From positions 7,254,001 to 7,318,000 of the forward strand of contig NZ_JAPEPZ010000001.1 in assembly GCF_026339875.1 (NCBI RefSeq): DNA of 64,000 nucleotides. Direction: 5' to 3'. Of the stretch, positions 28,980-42,606 are shown piece after piece. Position 1 is the stretch's first letter. The number at the start of each line of letters is the position of its first letter. This stretch comes from Streptomyces sp. NBC_01571 (lineage in GTDB: Bacteria; Actinomycetota; Actinomycetes; Streptomycetales; Streptomycetaceae). The position numbers and the translations under genes are program-made. The notes under the pieces are model-generated. The model saw only the letters and a program-made list of their open reading frames with translations, was not told the DNA's origin and did no database searches.

Positions 28980-29219
28980 TCAGCGGCCGTCCGAGGCCTC
29001 GGAGTGCTGTGTGTGGGCGGGTGACGGGTCCTGCGACAGGGCGGGCATGCCGAGGATCAGGGACCCGACGAGCCCGGCTGCCAGGGTGAGTCCCATGAGC
29101 CACCGCCCGGCAAGCTGGCCGGCGGAGGCCCGCTCACGCGGTGGGGGAGTGACATTGCTGCGGAAGTTGTCGGCTTCGGCGATGAAGGCGAACGGTACGG
29201 GCTCGCGCCGACGGAACAT
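28980..29219 (-). CDS. Small single-pass membrane protein
   Basis: Seventy-nine residues: a polar Arg/Glu-rich N-terminus (MFRRREPVPFAFIAEADNF), one membrane helix (about 41-60, WLMGLTLAAGLVGSLILGM) and a short polar C-terminus rich in Ser/His. AGAGGAG lies 11 nt before the ATG. High third-position GC supports coding. It is divergent from thyX and probably shares a transcript with the PH-like membrane protein. Function unknown. Confidence 0.65.
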   Translation of the reverse strand: MFRRREPVPFAFIAEADNFRSNVTPPPRERASAGQLAGRWLMGLTLAAGLVGSLILGMPALSQDPSPAHTQHSEASDGR

Positions 29220-29396
29220 GAGGACTGCGTCTCCTCTGGAGTCTCGAAGAAATCTCTGTCACCAATACAGACGTACGGACGCCCTCGGTGGTGCCCAGTT
29301 TCGCCGAATTCATTGCGGCAAGGCCCGAACGCCCTGGTATCGGCGCCCCGTAGAGTGGCCGCGTTGCAAGCTGTGATGGGAAGGACCCCCCGAATC

Positions 29397-30137
29397 GTGA
29401 CCGAAACCCCCGCCGACGATCTCAAGATCGACCTCCGTAGCGATGTCACCGTCGAGCTGGTGAAGCACTCCGCGGCCGACTCCGACGTGCTGTTCGCCGC
29501 CCGTGTCTCCACCGTCGGGGAGCAATCCCTGGACGAGATGGACAAGGACCCGGAGCGCTCGAAGGGGTTGATCAACTACCTGATGAGGGACCGGCACGGC
29601 AGCCCCTTCGAGCACAACTCGATGACGTTCTTCATCAGCGCTCCGATCTTCGTCTTCCGCGAGTTCATGCGGCACCGCGTGGGCTGGTCGTACAACGAGG
29701 AGTCCGGCCGGTACAGGGAGCTCCAGCCGGTCTTCTACGTCCCGGACGAGTCGCGCAAACTGGTCCAGCAGGGCCGTCCCGGGAAGTACGTGTTCGTCGA
29801 GGGCACCGAGGAGCAGCGCGAACTCGTCGCGGGCGCCATGGAGGACTCGTACCTCGCGTCGTACCGGACGTACCAGGAGATGCTCGCCGCCGGTGTCGCC
29901 CGCGAGGTGGCCCGCGCCGTCCTCCCGGTCGGCCTCTTCTCGTCGATGTACGCCACCTGCAACGCGCGCTCCCTGATGCACTTCCTCGGCCTGCGCACCC
30001 AGCACGAGCTCGCCAAGGTCCCGTCCTTCCCCCAGCGGGAGATCGAGATGGTCGGCGAGAAGATGGAAGCGGAGTGGGCCAGGCTCATGCCGCTCACGTA
30101 CGCGGCCTTCAACGCCAACGGTCGTGTGGCGCCGTAG
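29397..30137 (+). CDS. thyX: Flavin-dependent thymidylate synthase ThyX
   Basis: This 246-residue enzyme has the ThyX signature RHRVGWSYNEESGRY and the conserved LPVGLFSSMYATCNARSLMHFL block. It makes dTMP from dUMP with methylene-tetrahydrofolate and FAD/NADPH, without producing dihydrofolate. The GTG start at 29397 gives the family N-terminus; an overlong frame begins at 29313. A TAGAGT -10-like word at 29351-29356 could start the transcript, though no good -35 is seen. A long-looped hairpin terminates it. Confidence 0.97.
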   Translation: MTETPADDLKIDLRSDVTVELVKHSAADSDVLFAARVSTVGEQSLDEMDKDPERSKGLINYLMRDRHGSPFEHNSMTFFISAPIFVFREFMRHRVGWSYNEESGRYRELQPVFYVPDESRKLVQQGRPGKYVFVEGTEEQRELVAGAMEDSYLASYRTYQEMLAAGVAREVARAVLPVGLFSSMYATCNARSLMHFLGLRTQHELAKVPSFPQREIEMVGEKMEAEWARLMPLTYAAFNANGRVAP

Positions 30138-30236
30138 GGCGCTCCCATGCGCCTTCCGGCACAGATGTACGGATCAGCCGAGCGAGGTGTCCGTATTGCG
30201 GCATTTCGAGAAGTTCATCTAGCCTGATCAAACGGA

Positions 30237-30274
30237 CCCGGCACTGCTTGAACCCCCGAGCAGGCAGTGCCGGG
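30237..30274 (+). terminator. Hairpin between thyX and dapA
   Basis: An 11-bp perfect stem (30237-30247 with 30264-30274) with a 16-nt loop follows thyX by 100 bp. There is no U-run. It most likely ends the thyX transcript. Confidence 0.6.
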
Positions 30275-30334
30275 CTCCGCATTTGTCGTGCTTTGTCGTG
30301 TCCCCCGAGGGCAGACCCGGCCCTGAGCAGCGAG

Positions 30335-30340
30335 TAGCGT
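30335..30340 (+). promoter_or_regulatory. -10 box of dapA implying a leaderless mRNA
   Basis: TAGCGT ends 7 nt before the ATG at 30348, so transcription should begin at or next to the start codon. No Shine-Dalgarno is present, which agrees. The -35 region is not convincing. Confidence 0.45.
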
Positions 30341-30347
30341 GTTACCC

Positions 30348-31247
30348 ATGGCTCCGACCTCCACTTCGCAGACCCCCTTCGGACGGGTCCTCACCGCCAT
30401 GGTCACGCCCTTCACGGCGGACGGCGCACTCGACCTCGACGGCGCCCAGCGGCTCGCCGCCCACCTGGTGGACGCAGGCAACGACGGCCTGATCGTCAAC
30501 GGCACCACCGGCGAGTCACCGACCACCAGCGACGCGGAGAAATCGGATCTCGTACGGGCCGTGCTGGCGGCCGTCGGCGACCGAGCCCACGTCGTCGCGG
30601 GCGTCGGCACGAACGACACCCACCACAGCATCGAGCTCGCCCGGGCCGCCGAGAAGGCCGGCGCGCACGGCCTGCTGACCGTCACGCCGTACTACAACAA
30701 GCCCCCGCAAGAGGGCCTGTACCGGCACTTCTCGGCCATCGCCGACGCCACCGAACTGCCGGTGATGCTCTACGACATCCCCGGCCGCAGCGGCGTACCG
30801 ATCAGCACCGAGACGATCGTCCGCCTCGCCGCGCACCCGCGCATCGTCGCGAACAAGGACGCCAAGGGAGACCTCGGCCGGGCCAGCTGGGCCATCGCCC
30901 GCTCCGGTCTCGCCTGGTACTCCGGCGACGACATGCTGAACCTGCCGCTGCTCTCCGTGGGCGCGGTCGGCTTCGTCTCGGTCGTCGGCCACGTCGTCAC
31001 GCCGGAGCTGCGGGCCATGCTCGACGCCTATGTCGCTGGCGACGTGCAGAAGGCGACCGAGATCCATCAGAAGCTGCTTCCGGTCTTCACCGGCATGTTC
31101 CGCACCCAGGGCGTCATGACGACGAAGGCCGCGCTCACCCTCCAGGGTCTGCCCGCCGGACCGCTGCGCGCCCCGATGGTCGAACTGTCACCCGAGGAGA
31201 CCGCTCAGCTCAAGATCGATCTTGCTGCCGGCGGGGTACAGCTCTAA
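30348..31247 (+). CDS. dapA: 4-hydroxy-tetrahydrodipicolinate synthase
   Basis: This is a 299-residue class I aldolase-fold enzyme. The Schiff-base Lys is Lys170 in VANKDAKGD; NGTTGESPT binds pyruvate and TPYYNKPPQEGLY carries the catalytic Tyr. It condenses pyruvate with aspartate semialdehyde, the entry to the lysine/diaminopimelate branch. An in-frame GTG nine bases upstream (30339) would add a TTA codon, rare in Streptomyces and dependent on bldA tRNA. The ATG, preceded by a -10 box, is preferred and predicts leaderless translation. Confidence 0.96.
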   Translation: MAPTSTSQTPFGRVLTAMVTPFTADGALDLDGAQRLAAHLVDAGNDGLIVNGTTGESPTTSDAEKSDLVRAVLAAVGDRAHVVAGVGTNDTHHSIELARAAEKAGAHGLLTVTPYYNKPPQEGLYRHFSAIADATELPVMLYDIPGRSGVPISTETIVRLAAHPRIVANKDAKGDLGRASWAIARSGLAWYSGDDMLNLPLLSVGAVGFVSVVGHVVTPELRAMLDAYVAGDVQKATEIHQKLLPVFTGMFRTQGVMTTKAALTLQGLPAGPLRAPMVELSPEETAQLKIDLAAGGVQL

Positions 31248-31334
31248 GTACAGACTTCACAACTGAATACGTACGACAACGCAGGCCCGCGGCCTGCACC
31301 CCACACAAACAACAGCTACTGCACGAACGTCATG

Positions 31335-31366
31335 CACGCCACGTGCCTTGCCAGGTACGTGGCGTG
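31335..31366 (+). promoter_or_regulatory. Hairpin in the rnj 5' leader
   Basis: A perfect 10-bp stem CACGCCACGT (31335-31344) with ACGTGGCGTG (31357-31366) and a 12-nt loop ends 6 nt before the GAGGAG ribosome site of rnj. It could be an RNA structure affecting RNase J translation or decay, or a DNA operator with two half-sites. Confidence 0.6.
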
Positions 31367-31384
31367 TGTGGTGAGGAGAGTCTT

Positions 31385-33070
31385 TTGAGTCATCCGCATC
31401 CTGAACTCGGCCCGCCGCCAAAGCTTCCCCAGGGGGGCCTGCGGGTCACCCCGCTCGGCGGCCTCGGTGAAATCGGCCGGAACATGACCGTCTTCGAATA
31501 CGACGGCCGCCTGTTGATCGTCGACTGCGGAGTGCTCTTCCCCGAGGAGGAGCAGCCCGGAATCGACCTGATCCTGCCGGACTTCACGTCCATCAGGGAC
31601 CGCCTCGACGACATCGAGGGCATCGTCCTCACGCATGGCCACGAGGACCACATCGGTGGTGTCCCGTTCCTCCTGCGCGAGAAGCCGGACATCCCGCTGA
31701 TCGGCTCCAAGCTGACCCTCGCGCTGATCGAGGCGAAGCTCCAGGAGCACCGCATCCGCCCGTACACGCTCGAAGTCGCGGAGGGCCACCGCGAGCGCAT
31801 CGGCCCCTTCGACTGCGAGTTCGTGGCGGTCAACCACTCCATCCCGGACGCCCTCGCGGTCGCCATCCGCACCCCGGCCGGCATGGCGGTGCACACCGGC
31901 GACTTCAAGATGGACCAGCTCCCGCTGGACGGCCGGCTCACGGACCTGCACGCGTTCGCACGTCTGAGCGAGGAAGGTATCGACCTTCTCCTCTCGGACT
32001 CCACGAACGCCGAGGTCCCCGGCTTCGTCCCGCCCGAGCGCGACATCTCGAACGTGCTGCGCCAGGTCTTCGCTGGCGCCAGCAAGCGCATCATCGTGGC
32101 GAGCTTCGCCAGCCACGTGCACCGCATCCAGCAGATCCTGGACGCGGCCCACGAGTACGGCCGCCGGGTCGCCTTCGTCGGCCGCTCGATGGTCCGCAAC
32201 ATGGGCATCGCGCGCGACCTCGGCTATCTGAAGGTCCCGCCGGGCCTGGTCGTCGACGTCAAGACGCTGGACGACCTCCCGGACCACGAGATCGTCCTCG
32301 TCTGCACGGGCTCGCAGGGCGAGCCGATGGCCGCGCTGTCCCGCATGGCCAACCGTGACCACCAGATCCGCATCGTCCAGGGCGACACGGTGATCCTGGC
32401 CTCGTCGCTCATCCCGGGCAACGAGAACGCGGTCTACCGCGTCATCAACGGCCTGACCCGCTGGGGCGCCAAGGTCGTCCACAAGGGCAACGCCAAGGTG
32501 CACGTCTCCGGTCACGCCTCCGCGGGCGAGTTGCTGTACTTCTACAACATCTGCAAGCCGCGGAACCTGATGCCGGTCCACGGCGAGTGGCGTCATCTGC
32601 GCGCCAACGCCGAGCTGGGCGCGCTCACCGGCGTGCCCCACGACCGCATCGTCATCGCCGAGGACGGCGTCGTCGTCGACCTCGTCGGGGGCAAGGCCAA
32701 GATCTCCGGCAAGGTCCAGGCGGGTTACGTGTACGTCGACGGCCTCTCGGTCGGCGGTGTCGGCGAGCCCGCGCTCAAGGACCGCAAGATCCTCGGGGAC
32801 GAGGGCATCATCTCGGTCTTCGTGGTGATGGACTCCAGCACGGGCAAGATCACTGGTGGTCCGCACGTTCACGCCCGCGGTTCGGGCATCGAGGACTCCG
32901 CCTTCACGGACGTCGTCCCGAGGATCACCGAGGTTCTCGAACGCTCGGCCCAGGACGGCGTGGTCGAGCCGCACCAGATGCAGCAGCTCATCCGCCGCAC
33001 GCTGGGCAAGTGGGTCTCGGACAACTACCGCCGCCGGCCGATGATCCTGCCGGTCGTCGTCGAGGTCTGA
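31385..33070 (+). CDS. rnj: Ribonuclease J
   Basis: The 561-residue beta-CASP metallo-beta-lactamase nuclease has the zinc motif HGHEDHIGG, GDFKMD, DSTNAEVPG and the beta-CASP FASHVHRIQQ and HVSGHAS blocks. It has 5'-exo and endonuclease activity in rRNA maturation and mRNA decay. The start is a TTG at 31385 with GAGGAG upstream; this gives the expected N-terminus SHPHPELG. It lies directly upstream of an rRNA operon and behind dapA. A very strong 18-bp terminator closes it. Confidence 0.96.
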   Translation: MSHPHPELGPPPKLPQGGLRVTPLGGLGEIGRNMTVFEYDGRLLIVDCGVLFPEEEQPGIDLILPDFTSIRDRLDDIEGIVLTHGHEDHIGGVPFLLREKPDIPLIGSKLTLALIEAKLQEHRIRPYTLEVAEGHRERIGPFDCEFVAVNHSIPDALAVAIRTPAGMAVHTGDFKMDQLPLDGRLTDLHAFARLSEEGIDLLLSDSTNAEVPGFVPPERDISNVLRQVFAGASKRIIVASFASHVHRIQQILDAAHEYGRRVAFVGRSMVRNMGIARDLGYLKVPPGLVVDVKTLDDLPDHEIVLVCTGSQGEPMAALSRMANRDHQIRIVQGDTVILASSLIPGNENAVYRVINGLTRWGAKVVHKGNAKVHVSGHASAGELLYFYNICKPRNLMPVHGEWRHLRANAELGALTGVPHDRIVIAEDGVVVDLVGGKAKISGKVQAGYVYVDGLSVGGVGEPALKDRKILGDEGIISVFVVMDSSTGKITGGPHVHARGSGIEDSAFTDVVPRITEVLERSAQDGVVEPHQMQQLIRRTLGKWVSDNYRRRPMILPVVVEV

Positions 33071-33094
33071 CCCCCCCCTCACACGCGCCAACCC

Positions 33095-33134
33095 GGAGCG
33101 GGGCGCCTCGATTTGCATCGAGGCGCCCCGCTCC
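33095..33134 (+). terminator. Strong terminator after rnj
   Basis: A perfect 18-bp stem (33095-33112 with 33117-33134) with a TTGC loop. It insulates the rRNA promoters from rnj transcription. Confidence 0.9.
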
Positions 33135-33588
33135 AGTACGTTTACGGCTCCGCCTGAACGGGAACCCGGCCACAATCGTGTGCCTGGACCACCCCGAGCG
33201 GGACGGAAATTCCGACTCAGAATCTCTGATAAAGTCGGAACCGCCGGAAAGGGAAACGCGAAAGCGGAAACCTGGAAAGCACCGAGGAAATCGGATACGG
33301 AAACGGTCTGATAGAGTCGGAAACGCAAGACCGAAGGGAAGCGCCCGGAGGAAAGCCCGAGAGGGTGAGTACAAAGGAAGCGTCCGTTCCTTGAGAACTC
33401 AACAGCGTGCCAAAAATCAACGCCAGATATGTTGATACCCCGTCTCCGGCCGATCGGCTGGGACGAGGTTCCTTTGAAAAAGTCCTGCCCCTTCGGGGTA
33501 GGCGCACAGCGAGGACGCTGTGAACCGGGAGGATTATTCCTCTTCCTGGTTCCGCTCTCGTGGTGTCGTCCCGATTACGGGAAAACAT
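33135..33588 (+). promoter_or_regulatory. rRNA operon leader with tandem -10 boxes
   Basis: Two copies of TCTGATARAGTCGGAA lie 82 bp apart, with -10 words TAAAGT (33230-33235) and TAGAGT (33312-33317). Good -35 boxes are missing, as described for several Streptomyces rRNA promoters. The A/G-rich tract 33236-33300 follows. Near 33391 the leader carries TTGAGAACTCAACAGCGTGC, the antitermination/processing segment. The T-rich stretch before 16S holds no ORF. Confidence 0.65.
33397..33411 (+). other. 5' arm of the 16S processing stem
   Basis: ACTCAACAGCGTGCC pairs with 35292-35306 beyond the 3' end of 16S (one G-U), bringing both ends of pre-16S into an RNase III-type helix. Confidence 0.7.
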
Positions 33589-38548
<4,960 letters not shown>

Positions 38549-38552
38549 AGTT

Positions 38553-38568
38553 GCTCGCGTCCACTGTG
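38553..38568 (+). other. 3' arm of the 23S processing stem
   Basis: GCTCGCGTCCACTGTG is the perfect 16-base reverse complement of 35406-35421, enclosing 23S in an RNase III-type helix. Confidence 0.8.
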
Positions 38569-38632
38569 TTGGTTCTGAAACCACGAACAACCGTCGTAGC
38601 TTTGCCACGGCTCCGGTTGACAGTTTCATAGT

Positions 38633-38752
38633 GTTTCGGTGGTCATAGCGTGAGGGAAACGCCCGGTTACATTCCGAACCCGGAAGCTAAGCCTTACAGC
38701 GCCGATGGTACTGCAGGGGGGACCCTGTGGGAGAGTAGGACGCCGCCGAACA
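38633..38752 (+). rRNA. rrf: 5S ribosomal RNA
   Basis: About 120 nt from GTTTCGGTGGTCATAGCG to CGCCGCCGAAC, with the conserved loop CCCGGTTACATTCCGAACCC. Terminal bases pair as expected. It lies 84 nt after 23S. Confidence 0.96.
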
Positions 38753-38761
38753 AAATTTGAC

Positions 38762-38804
38762 AGAGCTGGTCCCCGAACTTCGGTTCGGGGACCAGCTCTT
38801 TTTT
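38762..38804 (+). terminator. Terminator of the rRNA operon
   Basis: A perfect 17-bp stem (38762-38778 with 38783-38799) closed by a TTCG tetraloop and followed by five T. It is the most canonical intrinsic terminator in the window. Confidence 0.95.
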
Positions 38805-38850
38805 GTTGTGCGTCACTTTGCGTTCACTTTGCGCGACCAGCATCCGCGTC

Positions 38851-39528
38851 ATGGGTACTGCTGCAATGCTCAGGGCCGCGGGCGTCGGAGCCGGTGACGA
38901 GGTCATCGTGTCGGCGTTCGGCAACGTCGAAGTCACGGAGGCCGTGACCCAGGCCGGAGCCTCGGCCGTCTTCGCCGACATAGACCCGGCGACCTACTGC
39001 CTCGACGCCGGCGCGGTCGAGGCGGCCGTGACCGCACGGTCGATGGCCGTCGTGGTCGTCCACCGCTTCGGGCGGACGGCCGACTTGGCGCGACTGCGGG
39101 ACGTCGGGCAGCGGCACGGACTCCTCGTCCTCGAACTGGGCGAGTCCGAGGCGCCGTACGAGGACATCGCGCAGCGCCGGGAGCGGGCCGCCTACCTCGA
39201 CGGGCGGTTGAGCGGCGTGCGCACGCCGGCCGGCGGTGACGGGCACACGTACCAGCAGTACGTGGTGCGGGTGCCGGGCAACGGGCGGCCGGACCGGGAC
39301 GCCTTCGCACGGGCCGTACGCGCCCGCGGAGTCGAGTGCCGGGTGCCGGTGAAGACACCGGTGCACCGCATGCCCGGGTTCCGGCGCGACGTGTTCCTCC
39401 CGGAGACCGAACGGGCCGCCGACGAGACGCTCGCGCTGCCCGTGGACGCCTCGCTGACGAAGCGGGAGATGCAGCGGATCGTCTCCGCCTGCAACGCGCT
39501 CGGCGGTCTCCTGCAGCCCGCCTTCTGA
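38851..39528 (+). CDS. Shortened DegT/DnrJ/EryC1 aminotransferase-like protein, probably inactive
   Basis: The 225-residue product keeps pieces of the sugar-aminotransferase fold: GVGAGDEVIVSAFG, ADIDPATYCLDAGAVEAAV, HRFGRTADLARLRDVGQRHGLLVLE and the C-terminal YVVRVPGNGRPDRDAFARAVRARGVECRVP. The usual 370-residue enzyme has a PLP-binding Lys in a SFxxxK block between these halves. Here the sequence jumps from ELGESEAPYED straight to the C-terminal domain, so the Lys and the surrounding 100 or so residues are missing. The N-terminal helix and substrate strand are short too. The ATG at 38851 has no clear ribosome site; translation from 38803 is possible. The frame is intact with good codon bias, suggesting a retained non-catalytic protein rather than fresh decay. 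Confidence 0.7.
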   Translation: MGTAAMLRAAGVGAGDEVIVSAFGNVEVTEAVTQAGASAVFADIDPATYCLDAGAVEAAVTARSMAVVVVHRFGRTADLARLRDVGQRHGLLVLELGESEAPYEDIAQRRERAAYLDGRLSGVRTPAGGDGHTYQQYVVRVPGNGRPDRDAFARAVRARGVECRVPVKTPVHRMPGFRRDVFLPETERAADETLALPVDASLTKREMQRIVSACNALGGLLQPAF

Positions 39529-39632
39529 GCCGACAGACCTCACACGGGGTCAACAGGACTGATTAGGAGCACGCTTCTGTTCGGGGTATGATCTATTTCG
39601 TTGCCGCGAGGGAAACCTCGAAAAGGCGACCG

Positions 39633-39708
39633 GCCCCCCTAGCTCAGTCGGCAGAGCGTCTCCATGGTAAGGAGAAGGTCAACGGTTCGATTCCGTTGGG
39701 GGGCTCCA
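39633..39708 (+). tRNA. tRNA-Thr (anticodon GGT)
   Basis: A 76-nt cloverleaf: acceptor GCCCCCC (39633-39639) pairs with GGGGGGC (39698-39704). The anticodon loop ATGGTAA between TCTCC and GGAGA gives anticodon GGT, and the T-arm GGTTCGATTCC is present. CCA is encoded at 39706-39708. A terminator follows at once. Confidence 0.95.
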
Positions 39709-39714
39709 CAGCAG

Positions 39715-39746
39715 AAAGGCCCCGCCCTCCCGGGCGGGGCCTTTTT
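39715..39746. terminator. Terminator between tRNA-Thr and osaC
   Basis: A perfect 13-bp stem (39715-39727 with 39732-39744, TCCC loop) has T-runs in both directions. It serves the tRNA on the plus strand and osaC, which stops at 39769 on the minus strand. Confidence 0.9.
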
Positions 39747-39768
39747 GCTGCTCCCGTCGGGGAGCGCT

Positions 39769-42516
39769 TCAGTCCACCTGCAGGCCCGGTACCCGCATCG
39801 CCAGAATGGCCATGTCGTCGGACGGGGCGTCGGAGGCGAAGCGTTCCACCGCGCGCATCACGCGGGCGGCCACCGCGCCCGCCGTCAGACCCGTACACGT
39901 GGTGAGGACGTCCGTGAGACCGTCGTCCCCCAACATGCGGGTGCCCTCACGGCGTTCGGTGACGCCGTCCGTCACGCACAGCAGAACGTCGCCCGGATCG
40001 AGAGTGACCGTCTGCTCGTAGAGCTCCAGGTCCTCCATGACGCCGAGGAGCGGCTGCGGTTCGGCGGCTGCCTCCACCGTGCCGTCCTGGCGCAGACGGA
40101 GCGGGAGCGGATGGCCGGCGCAGACCACCTTCAGCACGGCGCTGCCGTCCTCCTGGGGCCACAACTCGCCGTACAACAGCGTCAGGAAGCGGCTGCGGGC
40201 GCCCTCGTCGAGGATCGCCGAGTTCAGCCGCTCCAGGACCGCCGGGCCGCCGAAGCCCTCGCGGGCCAGCAACCGCAGCGCGTGCCGGGCCAGACCCGTG
40301 ACCGCCGCCGCCTCCGGGCCCGTACCGCAGACGTCACCGATGGCGAAGCCGTAGGCGCCGTCACGGATCGGGAAGAGGTCGTAGAAGTCGCCGCCGACCT
40401 CGTTGCCCTCGCCGGCCGCGCGGTAGATGACCTCGACCTCGACGCCCTCGATGTGGGGGAGTTCTGGGGGCAAAAGGCTGCGCTGGAGTGACTGGCTGAT
40501 CGCCGTGCGCTCCGAGTACAGGCGGGCGTTGTCGAGGGCCAGGGCGGCCCTTCGGGAGAGGTCCTCGGCCAGCTCCAGGATCTCCTGCCGGAAGTGCTCG
40601 TCGGACGGCTTGCCGAGCGTCAGCATCCCGATGACCCGGTTGCGGGCCACCAGGGGCAGTACGACCGTCTCGCCCCCGACCGCCGCGGCCGTCGCCAGCG
40701 TCGTGCCGATGCCGGAACTCACCGGTGAGCGTTCGCCGAGGCCCAGGCTGCGCATGGAGGTGCGCAGCGCCGCCTGGTGGGCGGCCTCGGCGGGGGCCGG
40801 CCAGACACGGGCGCCCGGGGTGGGGACCGGGTCCGGCGGGGCGATCTTCGACAGCAGCGCCTTGAGGCCGTCGATGCGTTCCTCGTCCTCGTGCAGGACG
40901 TAGGAGAGATACGGGTCCGAGGCCTGGTCGGCGATCGTGTAGACGGCACACCAGGTGGCCAGGGTCGGGACGGTCATCTGGGCCATGAGGGCCAGGGTCT
41001 GGTCACGGTCCAGAGTGCCGGCGAGGAGGTCGGAAGCCTCCACGAGGAAGGAGAGCGAGCCGCGGCGCAGGCGTTCCAGCTCGCCCAGACGGGCCGACTC
41101 CACCGCCAGCGCGATACGGTCCGCGGCGAACTGGAGGCGCAGCGCCTCCTCGTTGGAGTATCTGGCGGGGGATTCGGCGGCGACACCGAGAGAGCCCGTC
41201 AGGCGCCCCTCGACCTTCAGCGGGACCGTGACCACCGACCGCATGCCGGTGCCGCCCAGCAGGGGGACGGCGCCGGGGACGACCGTCAGGTCCTCGTGGA
41301 CGGCCGGCATCCGGGCCGAGCCGTAGCGGCCGGGGCCCGCCTCGACGGGGACGCGGGCGAAGCGCTGGCGGGCGGAGGGCAGGCCCGTCGAGGCGCGTAC
41401 CTCCAACTCCGTCTCGTCGTCGGTGGCCAGGAGCAGGAAGGCGGAGTCGCCGTCGAGCATGTCGCGGGCGCGCTCAACCGTGCGCTGGAGAAGGCCGTCC
41501 AGGTCGTCGGGGGCCGGAGAGCCGATGAAGACCTCGAAGGGATCCGTGGCCTGGCCCTCGGAACTGGTCGTCGTGTCCGTGGCGGAGGCGCGCAACGGGG
41601 TCTGCAGCACGGCGCGTTCGTGGTCGCGCACGAGGAGGCAGACGGTCGAGGGCTCGCCACCCGTGTCACGGACCCGGAGGTGGGAGGCGTAGACGGGGGT
41701 GACGCGGCCGCTGGCGCCGCGGATGCCGTAGCTGCCCTCCCAGCGCGAGAGCTGGAGGGCCTCCACGATGCCGGTGCTGGTGCCCGGGGTGTGCGGCCAC
41801 GCCGCGAGGTCGGTCAGCGGTTTGCCGGTGACCTGCTCGGCGGCGTACCCGAAGAGGTCCTCCGCGTCCTCGTTCCACGCCGAGATGGCGCCGGCACGGT
41901 CGATCTGGACGACCGCGACGCGCACCCGGCCGTCGGCGAGCGGAAGGAGGTGGGCGGGGAGGGAAGGGCCCGCGGTGCGGGTGCCGACCGGGCGCTCGGG
42001 GAGGTCGAGCTGGAACCAGACCTGCTTGCGGGTGGGCGAGTACTCGACGCCCCAGTGGCCGGCCAGCGCCGCGCAGAGCTGGAGGCCGCGGCCGCCCTCG
42101 CGGTCGGGGCTGCCCATGTTCACCGCCGACGCCTGGAGTGGAATCTCGCGTTCCGGGTAGCGGTCCGACACCTCGATGCGCACGCCCCCGTCGCTGCGCA
42201 GACACAGGACGTCGGCGGAGGTGCCCGCGTGCACGACGGCATTGGTGACCAGCTCGCTGGTCAGGACCACGGCATCGTCGACGATGTCGGCGAAGCCCCA
42301 TCCCTGGAGGGTGTCGCGGACGAAGGAACGGGCGGTCGCGACCGATCGTCCCACGGGGTCGAAGCTGGCGGCCGCGCGCGCGGTGATCACAGAACTCCTT
42401 GTCCGGTTGTCGGCGTGCAGCGGTGCCGGCCCGACCTGCTCCTGCTGGGGCAGCGCCTGGTTCCCTGTCGGCCGAGGATCCTGAGGCGGTCCCCCAGGAT
42501 GCAGTCCGGTGGTCAT
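39769..42516 (-). CDS. osaC: Multidomain stress regulator OsaC (anti-sigma-like kinase, PAS, GAF, PP2C phosphatase)
   Basis: The product is 915 residues. An RsbW-like HATPase comes first (about 45-180; VVLTSELVTNAVVHAG, DREGGRGLQLC), then a PAS domain (about 205-310; GAISAWNEDAEDLFGYAAEQVTGKPL). Two GAF regions (about 365-500 and 510-690) and a SpoIIE/PP2C phosphatase (about 700-915; EVGGDFYDLF, FAIGDVCGTGPEAA, DDMAILAM) complete it. In S. coelicolor OsaC is reported to be needed for return to osmotic balance after stress and to interact with SigB. The ATG at 42516 has GGAGGGG upstream; an in-frame ATG at 42600 adds 28 residues with untypical codons such as AGA. The gene is divergent from osaA. 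Membrane segments are absent, so it acts in the cytosol. Confidence 0.92.
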   Translation of the reverse strand: MTTGLHPGGPPQDPRPTGNQALPQQEQVGPAPLHADNRTRSSVITARAAASFDPVGRSVATARSFVRDTLQGWGFADIVDDAVVLTSELVTNAVVHAGTSADVLCLRSDGGVRIEVSDRYPEREIPLQASAVNMGSPDREGGRGLQLCAALAGHWGVEYSPTRKQVWFQLDLPERPVGTRTAGPSLPAHLLPLADGRVRVAVVQIDRAGAISAWNEDAEDLFGYAAEQVTGKPLTDLAAWPHTPGTSTGIVEALQLSRWEGSYGIRGASGRVTPVYASHLRVRDTGGEPSTVCLLVRDHERAVLQTPLRASATDTTTSSEGQATDPFEVFIGSPAPDDLDGLLQRTVERARDMLDGDSAFLLLATDDETELEVRASTGLPSARQRFARVPVEAGPGRYGSARMPAVHEDLTVVPGAVPLLGGTGMRSVVTVPLKVEGRLTGSLGVAAESPARYSNEEALRLQFAADRIALAVESARLGELERLRRGSLSFLVEASDLLAGTLDRDQTLALMAQMTVPTLATWCAVYTIADQASDPYLSYVLHEDEERIDGLKALLSKIAPPDPVPTPGARVWPAPAEAAHQAALRTSMRSLGLGERSPVSSGIGTTLATAAAVGGETVVLPLVARNRVIGMLTLGKPSDEHFRQEILELAEDLSRRAALALDNARLYSERTAISQSLQRSLLPPELPHIEGVEVEVIYRAAGEGNEVGGDFYDLFPIRDGAYGFAIGDVCGTGPEAAAVTGLARHALRLLAREGFGGPAVLERLNSAILDEGARSRFLTLLYGELWPQEDGSAVLKVVCAGHPLPLRLRQDGTVEAAAEPQPLLGVMEDLELYEQTVTLDPGDVLLCVTDGVTERREGTRMLGDDGLTDVLTTCTGLTAGAVAARVMRAVERFASDAPSDDMAILAMRVPGLQVD

Positions 42517-42606
42517 GGTGCGGTGCCCCTCCGATGCCTGCCCGCTCGTTCTCGTGCCACCGCCCAGGCCGGACGGACCGGTGTGGCTGGACAGCCGCAT
42601 GCAAGG

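Noticed and set aside
30339..30347. GTG-TTA-CCC extension of dapA
   Set aside because: It would add a rare TTA codon and lies in the -10 region; the ATG at 30348 fits the family start.
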